A stretch of 64,000 nucleotides of DNA from Loripinus fragilis (taxonomy: Eukaryota > Mollusca > Bivalvia > Lucinida > Lucinidae), in assembly GCA_964019695.1 (NCBI GenBank), contig OZ026526.1, positions 10,125,254 to 10,189,253 on the forward strand. The letters are read 5' to 3'. The notes under the pieces were generated by a model. That model saw only the letters and a program-made list of their open reading frames with translations, searched no databases and was not told the DNA's origin. This document shows, one piece after another, positions 8,673 through 19,828 of the stretch (position 1 is the first letter of the stretch; each line of letters starts with the position of its first letter). Made by a program: the position numbers and the translations under genes.

Positions 8673-9164
8673 CACTGTGGTCATATCACTACGGTAATTT
8701 GGGTACCGTCACTTATTCCGGTGTTAAGGTAACTTTCTCATCATGTTCAATTTCTTCATTTAATCACAGAGAAATGCCCCAAAATGCTTGGGTTGAATTT
8801 TGTTCATGAAATTCACATTGTATCTTAGCTTTAGAATTATATGAGAACTTTAACGTTTGATGTCTAGGCATGAAATAACTAATTACGGTTTTGTCATTGT
8901 GGATAAATAATCAATGACTAAACCGTATAATTATGACTAAACCCTAATTGACAATTTTTTAATATAACTGTAAAAAACACATTTAAAATTGGATTTTATC
9001 TCCGTTTTGGCGAAACAACGCAGAGGTTGTTAACTAGACGATGCAATCTCGAAGTAAACATATTCGAAAGTTCTCATTTTTGTCAGCCTTTATTTGAAGA
9101 TTGTTTAACTATAACACCGGAGTGGGTGTCGAACCCAAATTGCCGTAGTAGTATGACCACAGTG
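8673..9164. mobile_element. Transib-like MITE with CACTGTG termini, 5-bp duplication
   Basis: 492 bp. The terminal inverted repeats are CACTGTGGTCATA-TC-ACTACGG at the left and the complement of CCGTAGTAGTATGACCACAGTG at the right, continuing into an AATTTGGG pair; in all about 31 bp with a few mismatches. AAGTC flanks both sides (8668-8672 and 9165-9169). CAC-type ends with a 5-bp target duplication are the signature of the Transib/RAG transposase group. There is no transposase ORF, so it is non-autonomous. A second, interrupted copy is at 44707-45756. Confidence 0.75.
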
Positions 9165-9169
9165 AAGTC

Positions 9170-9880
9170 AGTCTTAGAGTATGAATGTAAAGCTATCTAT
9201 TTTTTTGTCTGAGACTCTCCCATACTTGGTGTATGCAAGGAGCGAATGCTCTAAAAAAGGTTTTTCTGTGACTTCAATGCTTGACAATGTGATAAGTAGA
9301 GGATCTTGTATGAGTGCTCATGTTTTATTTATTTATTAAACAAGTTAGGGAAAAGTGATAAAATGCGAGGCTTGCCGAGCATTTTATCTCTTTTTCGCAG
9401 CGAGTTAAATGCATTCAATAATACAGGAGCATGTATGTTACATTCTATTTATCATATGACACTAAGAATACTCTAAAGTCTCATTTATGGCGTAAATAAG
9501 ATAAGATTTTGTCATTATGTGCGCAACGCTATTATGGACGTCATAACGTTTCCCAAAAATCTGTAAACCACTAGTTGTTTATCGATTTTATTGCATGGCG
9601 TTATTTCACTCCCAGACGCAACGTCATATGATAAAAAGGTTTGTTTGAGACTTGAATGCTTGACAATGTGATTAGTATCAAACTTGTACAAGCTGGCTCA
9701 TATACCAAACAAAAAAAGAAATGCAACAGGTAAAAGTTTAAAACCTGTCAATTTTTAGAAAAATCACAAGTGATGGGACAGTTTTAAAGGCATATTAGAT
9801 ACTGCTACATTGCACCAGGGTTCAAAACTGTGTTTCAGAAAATTGGCCATAAACCAGATGAGGGTCATGGTAAAGACAAA
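9170..9880. other. Non-coding stretch with direct repeats around a foldback
   Basis: GACTTCAATGCTTGACAATG (about 9270) recurs as GACTTGAATGCTTGACAATG (about 9650). Between them lies a hairpin GATAAAATGCGAGGC / GCCGAGCATTTTATC (9357-9390). No gene is seen. Confidence 0.45.
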
Positions 9881-10117
9881 TGAGCCGTGACATGTGATTT
9901 CCAACAATGTGGAATTTTGACATGGATAGACTCAGGCCAGCTTGTGCAGCCTCCTTTTAAACTTAGAAACACCAAATGATGTTCAGTCAGTAGCTTAACA
10001 GTCAAATAATATTTAAGCGACCAGCAAAGCCTCAGATCAATCTGCGCGTATGCGCAGGCTGGTCTGAGCCTTTGCTGATCGCACATACCACATTGTTGGA
10101 AATCTCGTTGCAGCTCA
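9881..10117 (-). mobile_element. MITE-A copy, inverted
   Basis: The full-length family in minus orientation: it starts TGAGCCGTGACATGTGATTT and ends with CCACATTGTTGGAAATC then GCTCA. The open frame across it on the minus strand is not a gene. Confidence 0.8.
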
Positions 10118-10930
10118 AATTGTCACATATTTACTGCTTTGTCATGTGACTACTCATTGTTTACATTTACAAACTGGAGATAAACCTAACAAAACCTGTA
10201 AAGATTTGAGTGTCGTTTAATCAATTGGTCCTATCTTATAATATTGGTTTAAGTGAGGCCAAAGCAGATATTGCTCAATTAACGAATAAAATATTGCTTT
10301 TGCTTTTTGAAATTGTAAAGCATACTCGAAATTCCATGCAGTTACTACCTTTGAATAAATGTATCCAAAACATCTACACCGATAAAAATAATGTTTTCTG
10401 TTTATGCATGTAAAAAGATTAGATATTCATGGGTTTTAGTAAGATTAGATCAGTATAAGAATTTTATTGCATTTTGTATTTTCGCAATAAAAAGAGAACT
10501 TAACAGAAAAAAATCTTACCGTAGCGTTTCTTTGTTTGTTGGGTATATATTAAACAGAATCCCTTGTCACTGTGATATTTTGAGAATATTGTCTTCAATT
10601 TTTTGATAATATGGTTGTCAAGTGTTGACTTCTTGAAAAAGTGACATGTCTCAGTACTGTAACATAGTATTCAGAATATAATATTGTTTCAAACTTACTT
10701 ATATTTTGGTTTAAAGTATTTATTATGCTTTTGCTTGTGTTGCTTGTATTATTGTTATTATATATATAGGTAGTTTAAGATTTAACAGATATATTTTGTG
10801 ATGTTTTTTTTTATTTTTTTATATTGGGCATTATAGGGTAAATTGGATATGTGTTGTTTAACCCATTTAAGCTGAGCAAAACTTTTGTAGATCAAACTAA
10901 TCTAAACTGTATGTTCAGCCTTTTGATGTT
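10118..10930. other. AT-rich non-coding stretch
   Basis: Low-complexity AT-rich sequence with short accidental open frames and no recognised repeat or domain. Confidence 0.5.
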
Positions 10931-11107
10931 CACAATGGCTCAATGGTGGAGTGCTTGACTAGAGATTGGTTCAAGCCTAACTACAGGCACTGTGTGATGA
11001 CCCTGAACAAAACACTTAATCCTCTGCATAGTGCTGGTTTAAACAAGGAAACATCCTGATATGACTGAAAAATTGTTGATTGGGACATTTAGCATCAACA
11101 ACAACAA
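10931..11107 (+). mobile_element. SINE, diverged
   Basis: A tRNA-like head (ATGGCTCAATGGTGGAGTGC), then the common body (CTGAACAAAACACTTAATCC, GTGCTGGTTTAAACAAGGAA, GATTGGGACATTTAGCATC) and an ACAACAACAAA tail. Confidence 0.7.
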
Positions 11108-11426
11108 AAATTCAGTCTGGGAGTTATAGTTATTACTTGCTTATGCCATATATGAAAAATAAAGGATGCAGATCTGCACAGTCTGTTCACTGCTCTTGTG
11201 CTGCCCTGCCTCTATTATATAAAAGCTGTACTGTTTTAAGTTCCAAGCTAAGAATAGACTTGGGAGAAAAATCTCCCGAATCCTGATTTCTTCTCTCATT
11301 TTCAAATAAGGGAGAAGTGTAATCTTTAACATAGATACATCCTGTTTCAAAAATAATGTAGATTCTTAGAAGCCAGTTGATCCCGATTCACACTGCTTTT
11401 TAACTTTGCTTGTAAATTCATGCTAT

Positions 11427-11636
11427 TACAGTAAAACCTGTGTAAAACGGCCACTCAAATTAAGACAAAACAAAGATCTTAAAGACAAATGGTAGCTTAA
11501 TGAAGGTCGAAAGTATTGCAGAATGCTCCCCTTGGAGCATTCTGCAATACTTTTGACCTGCATTAAGCGATAATTGGTCTTGAAAACCAATTGTTGGTCT
11601 TTTTGAGAGTGGCCGTTTTACACAGGTTTTACTGTA
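11427..11636. mobile_element. Foldback MITE-K with TA-TACAGTAAAACC ends
   Basis: A near-complete palindrome of 210 bp: TACAGTAAAACCTGTGTAAA at the left mirrored by TTTACACAGGTTTTACTGTA at the right. The centre is GCAGAATGCTCC / GGAGCATTCTGC. TA at each end suggests Tc1/mariner-type insertion. A second copy is at 17942-18177. Confidence 0.8.
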
Positions 11637-11869
11637 ATTGGAGTCATTTATCTTAATTGGATAAAAATTAGGGAAGAGTATGGTGTATAAAAGATCCATC
11701 ATGACGAAATATAGATAGCAGCATGAAGATCATTTTTTTCATTCCTTCATTTTATATCCATCTGTACAGAGCATATTGGCATAATTGTTACAAAACGGTT
11801 TTGAGGTATATTGTATCGAGAATAACGCCCTTTTGAAGTCTGTTTCATCAGGTTGTTGCTACACTCGGT

Positions 11870-12138
11870 TTGTTTGCACACCAGATAGGGGGCAATCGAA
11901 AACACCAATACTATCGAGGAACGTAGATAAAAAATAATAGGAACAGTGTTTTTGATTGCCACTGGTCGCCCCACTGGCGACCAATGGCAATCGAAAACAC
12001 TGTTTCTGTCGATTTTTGATCCACTTTTGTCAATTGTTGATAACGTTGTTGATTGCCGCCTAACCAGTGTGGTTTGGGTCATCAAATTATTTGCGGTAAA
12101 TGTTCTAAAATTGAAAATTTTCAGTTTGCACAAATAAA
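11870..12138. repeat. Nested palindrome of GCAATCGAAAACAC type
   Basis: A strong hairpin with arms at about 11940-11972 and 11975-12005: GTTTTTGATTGCCACTGGTC against its complement GACCAATGGCAATCGAAAAC. GGCAATCGAAAACACC occurs again at about 11890. It looks like a foldback MITE; outer limits are unclear. Confidence 0.6.
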
Positions 12139-12823
12139 ATGTTGAATATCAGACTGGAATTCATAAAATGCTTGTCAGAATAGCAAACTGGGAAGACCCT
12201 GATCTGACTACTTCTTTGGAAGCAACCTGATCTGGGTCTGCACTGTTTGTCTAAGCCTTTTTGGAAGGCTACTAGTGTTCTAAATTTTCGAACTTTTACC
12301 GTAGTTCAAGTTGACTTGGCCATTATGGTCTATTGCATCCAGCTCTTGTAATCCTCGGTGTGTTTTGGTCATCAAAATGCTAAGTTCAAGTATTTAAATC
12401 CTGTTTCTCCCACTTTCAGAAAAACATATCCTTTTTCTCCCACTATGTAAAATTTAGGCCAACTTACCTGTATTGTATAGTCTGTTTCATAATTATTTTA
12501 TTTCTTTACAGCAATTCCAATAATCTATGCATATAATTGGGGTAAGACAGTTGTGATTAATCTTAATTTAAGATTAAAATACATGTAGTAATGATTCTTA
12601 ATTTGAACAAAATTCTTATCAAGGGCGATTAACCAGAAAGCCAAAAAGTGGGAGAAACAGGAATACACCGCTCAAGTTGGCTGGGATGTTATGTTCTATA
12701 AGGATGGAAGAAAGTTTCTTGTACATAGTCATACAGAACCTTCAGATTGATGAAGCAATATTTTAATGGTAATCAATTGTCATGTTACTAATATGATATT
12801 TTCTGAAAATTGGGCATAATAAT
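12139..12823. other. Non-coding stretch
   Basis: No gene or clear repeat, apart from two AAATCCTGTTTCTCCCAC-like segments near 12400-12450 and a related GTGGGAGAAACAGGAA near 12650 in opposite orientation, which suggests a worn inverted-repeat element of about 250 bp. Confidence 0.4.
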
Positions 12824-13061
12824 TGAGCCGCAACATGAGATTTCCAACAATGTGGTATGTGTGACCAGCAAAGACTCAGATCAGCCTGCGCATACGTGCA
12901 GTCTGATCAGAGCCTTTGCTAGTCACTTTAATATTCTATGACTGTTTAGCTAATAACTGAAAACCATTTGGAGTTTCTAAGCTTAAAAGGGGGCTGCACA
13001 GGCTCGTCTGAGTCTACACTTGTCAAATTGGCACATTGTTGGAAACCACATGTCGTGGCTT
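12824..13061 (+). mobile_element. MITE-A copy, dispersed
   Basis: TGAGCCGCAACATGAGATTT start, AGATCAGCCTGCGCATACG / CTGATCAGAGCC hairpin, and a TTGTTGGAAACCACATGTC right arm. Confidence 0.85.
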
Positions 13062-13657
13062 GATTGCACTTTGTGTATGCAAGCAGTGGAGGCTCTGGCA
13101 AGACTGCGCAGATGTATAGGTTTCTCTGACACCAGAGGGGGATTTCCATTGTTTTAACCCATGTGAGATAATTTTATCTCACATACCTGTACCAGCACGT
13201 GGGAAAGATTAAAAAACAAGCAGCCACATGATGGCCACACGTCAATCAGTGGTGTCATTGTAATGTTGAATTTACGTCACCATGTCCCATCTCAGCATAT
13301 TCAGGACTTTCTGGAAGTCTTTTTCATGTTTTCCCTGTATTAAATGAGGTACATGTGTATTCAGTGGTGAGCAAGAAAGAATCCATTATTCGTAAGAGGA
13401 TGGGATAGCAAAGTCCGTCCATTGCGTTCACCGTTTGTCATGCCTTGTGATGCCAATCGGTGATCCTCGGGACAGATTTTTTATCCCATCCTCACTCTCA
13501 TGATAAATTCTGATATTGTCTTAGACTTCATTGGTCACCTATCTGATAAGAAATAAAAATGTAGCTGTAAAATAAAATGGCACTGATATAGGGTTATTGC
13601 ACTGATATCAGTGTATATTGTTCTAAGTTTGGATATTAAAGTAAACTCACAAGCTCA
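13062..13657. other. Non-coding stretch with an inverted repeat
   Basis: GAGGATGGGATA (about 13396) and TATCCCATCCTC (about 13482) form a wide hairpin, probably a small MITE. A short palindrome GTGAGATAATTTTATCTCAC lies at about 13163. No coding signal is seen. Confidence 0.45.
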
Positions 13658-13886
13658 GGCCTCGAGGTTATAAAACTTTTTCCATGCCCAACTCAGTTGA
13701 GCACGAACTTTATCTTGCTTATAAATGTTAAAATGCCAACAATTGTTGGCATTTTAACAATTATTAGCATGATAAATACAACATCTGAGAGACTTTAAGC
13801 AAGAAACTTCTTGGTTTGTCGGTATTTTAGTTTTTATGAGCACTCAGCTGATTGGAGCATGAAAAAAGTTTTATAACCTCTGGGCC
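13658..13886. mobile_element. MITE-L copy
   Basis: Ends GGCCTCGAGGTTATAAAACTT and its complement AAGTTTTATAACCTCTGGGCC. The centre is a palindrome ATGCCAACAATTGTTGGCAT. Relatives are at 14999-15223 and 20967-21214, with a worn one at 21221-21450. Confidence 0.75.
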
Positions 13887-13982
13887 AGGTACACAGTAAA
13901 ACTTTCACTATAACAAGGCCTCCAGATAAAGAATAATTGGGGTGTTAAATTATTCATATTTTCTTGTCCATCAGTTTAAACG

Positions 13983-14298
13983 TTTGTTTTGGTTTTTTGG
14001 TTGGTTTGATTCTTTACGCCTCAGTCAACAGCTATGGTCATGTCGAGACGCTCAGTTCACCTAACCACACTTTTTCCTGGGCAAGCTTGACTAAGCGGTT
14101 AACCAGTACTTCGTGCACATACTTTCCCTCGTAACTGACAATGTTCAGCCCTTCTTGAATCAGCGGAAGAAGGAGAATGACCATAGAAATTATTTCATGA
14201 TCAATCTCCATGAAAGTATGGGGCCGGGCCAGGATCGAACTTGCGACCCCTGGATCTGCAGTCGGACTCGTTACCAGCTGTACTACATGGCCTTGTTA
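13983..14298 (-). mobile_element. tRNA-derived SINE, minus orientation
   Basis: Read on the minus strand, it has a tRNA-like head ending in the B-box-like GTTCGATCC region (plus strand GGATCGAAC at about 14232), then a body shared with the copy at 38092, including GTTGACTGAGGCGTAAAG next to an AAACCAAC tail. An unrelated segment (about 14120-14185) appears inserted relative to that copy. The frame across it is not a gene. Confidence 0.65.
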
Positions 14299-14934
14299 CA
14301 TCCATTTTGAGGTTCTTTTGAGCACCCACAACATATGCTTTAGTCAATAGATAAGAAAAATATTTACTGATACTCTCATCTGGAGGCCTGGTGATAACCC
14401 TTTCATATCTCAGTTATGTGAGACATATCCTGTAATTTAGGTATCATTCTGTTGATCAGCCTTATAATATTTTAGTTGTTAATATTAAAAATCAATACCA
14501 GTTATATCTTTAAGTGCCAACACCAATTTACACAGACAGGAAAAATATGTGCCAACGAAATAATCTCAGATCACGCTGCTCTCTTCAGCAAATCATTTGT
14601 TGACTTAGGTTGGACAAGTGCAGGCATTCAATATTCAGTTTATCTAGACCATTCAAACTTGAAACTGGTGATATTTTGTAGGCATATGTTAAGATTTGAA
14701 TTTCTAAAGTTTAGGAATTTGAACTTTCACCGGTGAGTAATGTGGGGAGTATATGAATCCTGGTGTATAGGGTAAATTTAATACTGTTGAAATAATAAGT
14801 CAGCTTGGTAAACTCCCCAATAGATAATGCTTACCATATTTGCCAATTCTCAGCAGACGACAAAATTTGCCACTAGCTGGCAGAGTTAAACTTTAGAATA
14901 AAACTGTGATGGAGTTTATTCTTTGTCTGATAGT
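14299..14934. other. Non-coding stretch with MITE-F half and another palindromic repeat
   Basis: A MITE-F half lies at about 14310-14392. At about 14655-14735 an AACTTGAAACTGGTGAT arm pairs loosely with AACTTTCACCGGTGA; the same kind of segment recurs at about 52195-52290. The open frame here has no recognised domain. Confidence 0.4.
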
Positions 14935-15350
14935 GTTAATCTGCTGATAATCTTTGCAAACATTTTGGATCCAGATCTGGTCCCACAAAAGTTGGCCAGG
15001 CCAGAGGTTATAAAAAAAAATCATGCTCAACTGAACTGAGCATTGAATTTCAACTGCTCACAAAAACTAAAACGCTGCAATATAAAGACTATTCTTGCTT
15101 TCAAACTCTCAGATGTTGTATTTATCATGCTAATAAATGTTAAAATGCATTTTAACGTTTATTAGCATGATAAATTTCGTGCTCAGCTGAGTTGAGCCTG
15201 GAAAGTTTTATAAACTCTGGGCCTGATCTGGCTCCAAACTGTTTGATACTCTTATGGTATTCCTGAAATAATTTTTTGAAAAGTCAATTTAAAAAAGATG
15301 AATCAGCAGACAACTAAAAAGCATGCCAAATTACCTAGCATGCAAATGGG
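14935..15350 (+). mobile_element. MITE-D split by MITE-L
   Basis: The MITE-D left half (TGCAAACATTTTGGATCCAGATC) ends at about 14998, and the right half (TGATCTGGCTCCAAACTG onward) resumes at about 15224. Between them is a full MITE-L at 14999-15223 with GGCCAGAGG / CTCTGGGCC ends. This orders the two insertions: D first, L later. Confidence 0.7.
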
Positions 15351-15399
15351 TAAGGTGTCTGTTAACAGGGTAGACCCACTGCAGTCATATATTATATCA

Positions 15400-15600
15400 T
15401 AACTCTTTGACTACTTGTGTTGATAACTATTGCAAACAGTTTGGACCGAGATCAGGCCCGACAAAATATTGGGCCTGATCTGGATTCAAACTCTTTGACA
15501 CTGGTGGTATTCCTGAAAGAATTTTTTTGAAAAAGTTGATTTTAAAAAAGCTCAGCAGACGACAAAAAAATGAAAAATTACCCAGTATGCAAAGAGTTAA
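15400..15600 (+). mobile_element. MITE-D copy
   Basis: TAACTCTTT start and AAAGAGTTAA end. The centre is GATCAGGCCCGAC / TTGGGCCTGATC, a strong hairpin flanked by GCAAACAGTTTGG and its counterpart. Confidence 0.75.
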
Positions 15601-15940
15601 AACAATAGGACTTATCACAGTGACACTTAGTTCAAAACCATTTTTTTAAATATATAATCAATTCCTGTCTGTTAAGGAATCAAGCAGTCTGATTATGATC
15701 ATGGGCATGACCTGAATGATGTTGATAGGACTGTAAAACCACAATATGAACAAACAAAAATGTTTTAATTGTAGTTGAGGTCAAAAGTTTTTGTAAAGTT
15801 GTGTAACTTGATCTGTTCTTTTTGTATCATATCATTTTCTTTGTGAATTTTAGGAAATATTTTTGCTTGCAATTTATGATGTTAGCCCATTTCCCGCCAT
15901 TCCACACGATTTTCATCTGCTTGCTCATTATATGACAATT
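15601..15940. other. Non-coding stretch, left arm of an expanded MITE-C
   Basis: Mostly AT-rich sequence without genes. From about 15885 it resembles the left arm of MITE-C (TTTCATCTGCTTGCTC), which leads into the minisatellite. Confidence 0.4.
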
Positions 15941-17282
15941 GGAAACAATATGGACCTAGACCAGACTGCTCCCCTGGGAGTAATCTGATCAGGTTACAAA
16001 CAATATGGACCCAGATCAGACTGCTCCCTTATGAGTAATCTGATCAGGGTAGAAACATTATGGACCCAGATCAGACTGCTCCCTTAGGTTTAATCTGATC
16101 AGGGTACAAACAATATGGACCCAGATCAGACTGCTCCCTTAGGAGTATTCTGATCAGGCTACAAACAGTATGGACCCAGATCAGACTGCTCCTTTAGTAG
16201 TAATCTGTTCAGGGTACAAACAATATGGACCCAGATCAGACTGCTTCCTTAGGAGCAAACTGATCAGGGTACAAACAATATGGACCCAGATCAGACTGCT
16301 CCTTTATGAGTCTGATCTGGGTAGAAACAATATGGACCTGGATCAGATTGCTCCCATAGGAGTAATCTGATCAGGGTAGAAGCAATATGGACCCAGATAA
16401 GGCTGCTCCCTTAAGAGTAATCTGACCAGGGTAGAACTAATATAGGGCCAGATAGGACTGCTCCCTTAAGAGCAATCCGACAAGGGTACAAACAATATGG
16501 GCCCAGATCAGACTGCTCCAATATGGACTCAGATCAGACTGCTCCCTTAAGAGCAATCTGATCAGGGTACAAACAATATGGACCCAGATCAGACTGCTCC
16601 CTTAGGAGTAATCTAATTAGGGTACAAACAATATGGACCCAGATCAGACTGCTCCCCTAGGAGTAATCTGATAGGGGTAAAAACAATATGGACCCAGATC
16701 AGACTGCTCCCTTAGGAGTAAACTGATCAGGGTACAAACAATATGGACCCAGATCAGACTGCTCCCTTAAGAGTAATCTGACCAGGGTACAAACACTATG
16801 GACCCAGATCAGACTGCTCCCTTAGGAGTAATCTGATAAGGGTAAAAACAATATGGACCCAGATCAGGCTGCTCCCTTAAGAGCAGTCTGATTAGGGTAC
16901 AAACAAAAAAGACCCAGATCAGACTGCTCCCTTAAGAGTTATCTGATCAGGGTAGAAACAATATGGACCCAGACCAGACTGCTCCCTTAAGAGCATTCTG
17001 ATCAGTGTACAAACAATATGGACCAAGACCATACTGCCTCTCAAGAGTAATCTGATCAGGGTACAAACAATATAGACCGAGATCAGACTGCTCCCCTAGG
17101 AGCAATCTGATCAGGGTAGAAACAAAATGGACCCAGACTGCTCCCTTAGGAGTAATCTGATCAGGGCACAAACAATATGGACCCAGATCAGACTTGGCCC
17201 GTAGTAGCAATCTGATCAGGGTACACACAATATGGACCCAGATCAGACTGCGCCCTTAGGAGCAGTCTTATCAGGGTACATA
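15941..17282. repeat. 55-bp minisatellite, about 24 units, inside a MITE-C
   Basis: The unit reads GGACCCAGATCAGACTGCTC, then CCTTAGGAGTAATCTGATCA, then GGGTACAAACAATAT. Each unit holds an imperfect palindrome, AGATCAGACTGCTC / GGAGTAATCTGATC. One shorter unit lies near 16500. The sequence after the array (ATGTTTGCTTCTGTGATAG, then GCAGCAGACGTAATCAGCAG) is the right arm of MITE-C, so the array grew from the centre of one such element. Open frames within it are repeat artefacts. Confidence 0.9.
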
Positions 17283-17472
17283 ATGTTTGCTTCTGTGATA
17301 GTTCAAAAGTAATCTGGAGTGCAATTAAATACTTGCAGCAGACGTAATCAGCAGGCACCATTTTCAGGATAAAAAAGTGGCAGGATATGGGTCAATTATG
17401 GTTTTCTACTTGTTAGTGTTTATATTTCTTGTTCTTGTTATGTACATGTAGTTGATTGACACTTTTGGTGCT
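17283..17472. other. Right arm of the expanded MITE-C and flank
   Basis: It contains TTGCAGCAGACGTAATCAGCAGG, the MITE-C right-end signature, then unique AT-rich sequence ending in the left target duplication of the SINE (17461-17472). Confidence 0.55.
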
Positions 17473-17674
17473 AAGGAGCGCAGTGGCTCAATGGTAGAGT
17501 GCTTTACTCGAGATTGAGAGGATGCGGGTTCTATCCTCACCGGCGTCACTGCGTTGTGGTCCTTGAGCAAAACACATTTATCTTAACTTAGTACTGGTTC
17601 AACCCAGGAAGACCCGTCCCTGTTTAACTGAAAGATTGTTGATGGGACGTAAAGAATCAAATCAAACAAACAAA
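17473..17674 (+). mobile_element. Full-length tRNA-derived SINE, 12-bp target duplication
   Basis: The 202-bp copy is flanked by ACTTTTGGTGCT at 17461-17472 and 17675-17686. The head has an A-box-like TGGCTCAATGG and a B-box-like GGGTTCTATCC, the internal RNA polymerase III promoter of tRNA-derived SINEs. The body contains GTGGTCCTTGAGCAAAAC, CAACCCAGGAAGACCCG and GATGGGACGTAAAG, and it ends in AATCAAACAAACAAA. This is the best reference copy in the window. Confidence 0.88.
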
Positions 17675-17941
17675 ACTTTTGGTGCTCTTAGTAGCTAATG
17701 TCGTCTGCTGCTGTTTTATTTTGAAAGCCTTTGTAGTTTACAGGGCTGGCACTGGTAAGACTTTTACCAGGGTTCATGCTGTTAAATTTTAGGTAAAAAT
17801 TCATTGGTTTTTTAGATGAAAAATTGCAGCAGACGACATCAGCAGATAGCATTTATATTAGCTGTGTTTTGGATGGAAGACAGGAGTAAAATCATTCATG
17901 TTAATGAATGTATATTTTTTTATGTAAAATTGTCCCACTAC

Positions 17942-18177
17942 TACAGTAAAACCTGTCTTCAGACACCACTCAAAAAAAAGCAAAACAAAGGTCTCAAAGA
18001 CAGATGATAGCTTAATGCAGGTCGAAAGTATTGCAGAATGCTATCTAGGAGCATTCTGCACTCTTGGAGCATTCTGCAATACTTTTGACCTACATTAAGC
18101 GATAATCTGTCTTAAAAAACAGTCTTTGCTCTTCTTTTGAGTGACCGCTTAAGACATGTTTTACTATATTAAGCATT
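17942..18177. mobile_element. Foldback MITE-K, second copy
   Basis: TACAGTAAAACCTGTCTTC at the left mirrored by AAGACATGTTTTACTATA at the right. The centre has GCAGAATGCTATCTAGGAGC, then a duplicated GGAGCATTCTGCA. Confidence 0.75.
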
Positions 18178-19828
18178 TTAAGCATCATTATCTGATTTGT
18201 CAAATTATCTTACTTTACATTTGGCATTGTGAGCCTTATTACTATACCTGATTCTTTGCCAAGTTTTCTTACTACTGTATATTGCCATTTTGCGTATTAT
18301 AACCCTCTTTGAAAATGGTGAAGATCATGATCAGCTGGTTTCTGATGAATCCAGTTGATGATCAGCATATACACTTTTCCATCCTTAATTTATCATCTAT
18401 TGACTTGTGTGCTATTTTCCTAACATTGCTCAGTTTGAAGAAGAATGAGATGTTCATAGATATTTGTTTGGTTTTGTTGGTGTTTTATGTCCAAGTCAAT
18501 CTTGTTTAGTCATAGTGGGATATTTTTTGGTGTTGAACCATTACTAAACATTCGGCTAAAACACAGTATTGGTGCTGATAAGTGTCTCACTAGGCAAAAA
18601 ATAAATCACTCAATACGATAATATAGTGTCATTTTCTACATTGTTTTTTACACATTTTACCTAAAACTAGTCTTTGTTTTTGAAAATATTCCTTCATATA
18701 ATTTTTTTTATACTTTTACTTCTGCCTTTTAATAGGTTAAGGACACTACACCTAAGGTATAACATGCAAGATAAGAGCAAAAAAATAAATATCTGCAGCT
18801 CTTTTTCTCTGAAACAACAATGGGAGATACTGGTTAGCATTATGAGAGGCCAAACAAAGAAGATAAACACTTAAATATGCAAAATATAAGCATATCTTTA
18901 CGACAACCATTGGCTGAATTTGTCATGAATTGCCCTATATCAGATTGCATCTCTTAACTTTTACCAGAAGTATAGCTCAATGCTTAAAATCATTTTCTGA
19001 AAACAGTAAACCATACTTAAAGACATCAAAGTAGTTACAGTAGTCCAAAAGGTCAACTATCAAAAAAATATTCTTTGTCAAAATGCACTTTAATCTGGTC
19101 CAATGTTCCATGTAGTGTCTGTAACTTTTTCTGATGCTAATTTCTCATAGATTCCAATTGTCATGGCAATGAAGCTTTGTCTATCAGATATTTATGTTGA
19201 ATGACATAAAATATTAAAAGGAAGTTATTCTGGGATTGAAAATCTTCAAGATTTCGCTTCATGAAATGTCACGGTTACAGACACTACAAAAATTGACTTT
19301 TTTGTTCCTGACATAAATGTTCCATGGTGCAAAGCATTGGACTAACCTGGAATGCAAACTGTATTTTTTGTAAACTGTAGTCTTTATTGATATAATGGAA
19401 ATGAATTTTACTTAAATTAACACATGTCTTGTATAATCTTGGGTATAGTACAGTGTATTAGTGTTGTTCTTGCAGTTTTTATCAAAAACACTATCTTTAG
19501 GAATTTGAGGAGAAAATCCACAATTTTTGACCAATTTCTTTAATTCAAATTGCAAAATGTAGAAGATAAGTGTCTTTATAAGATGCAAACAGTTCTGTAT
19601 CAATATTCAAATAGGAAACATGGATTATTTGGACTTTAAATGATTTGATTATCAAAATGAGATTGCATAACGCTTATAAATGGCCATTTTGGGAGCACAT
19701 TATAGACCATATCTCCAAAACGGGCAATGTTAGCAGCTTGAAATTTTCGGGCAAACAAGATCTGACAATGCCTTTCTGCATAACTCTTAAAAAGTGTTCC
19801 TTTATGGCACAGTTCTTCTGTAGCATAG
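18178..19828. other. Non-coding AT-rich stretch
   Basis: No exon or domain is recognised. GACACTACA-type words recur at about 18730, 19110 (complement) and 19280, which suggests a worn repeat of about 560 bp. Confidence 0.4.

Noticed and set aside
8673..9164. True recombination signal sequences (heptamer plus nonamer) driving Ig rearrangement
   Set aside because: The heptamer-like ends are there, but no nonamer with a 12 or 23 spacing is visible, and nothing in the Ig exons looks like rearranging segments. Only a Transib-like transposon is claimed.
9865..10086. 73-codon minus-strand ORF
   Set aside because: It lies entirely in a MITE-A copy; the same frame is broken in other copies.
15941..17282. 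Possible CRISPR array (regular 55-bp repeats)
   Set aside because: The repeats are contiguous without unique spacers, the genome is animal, and the units derive from a MITE.
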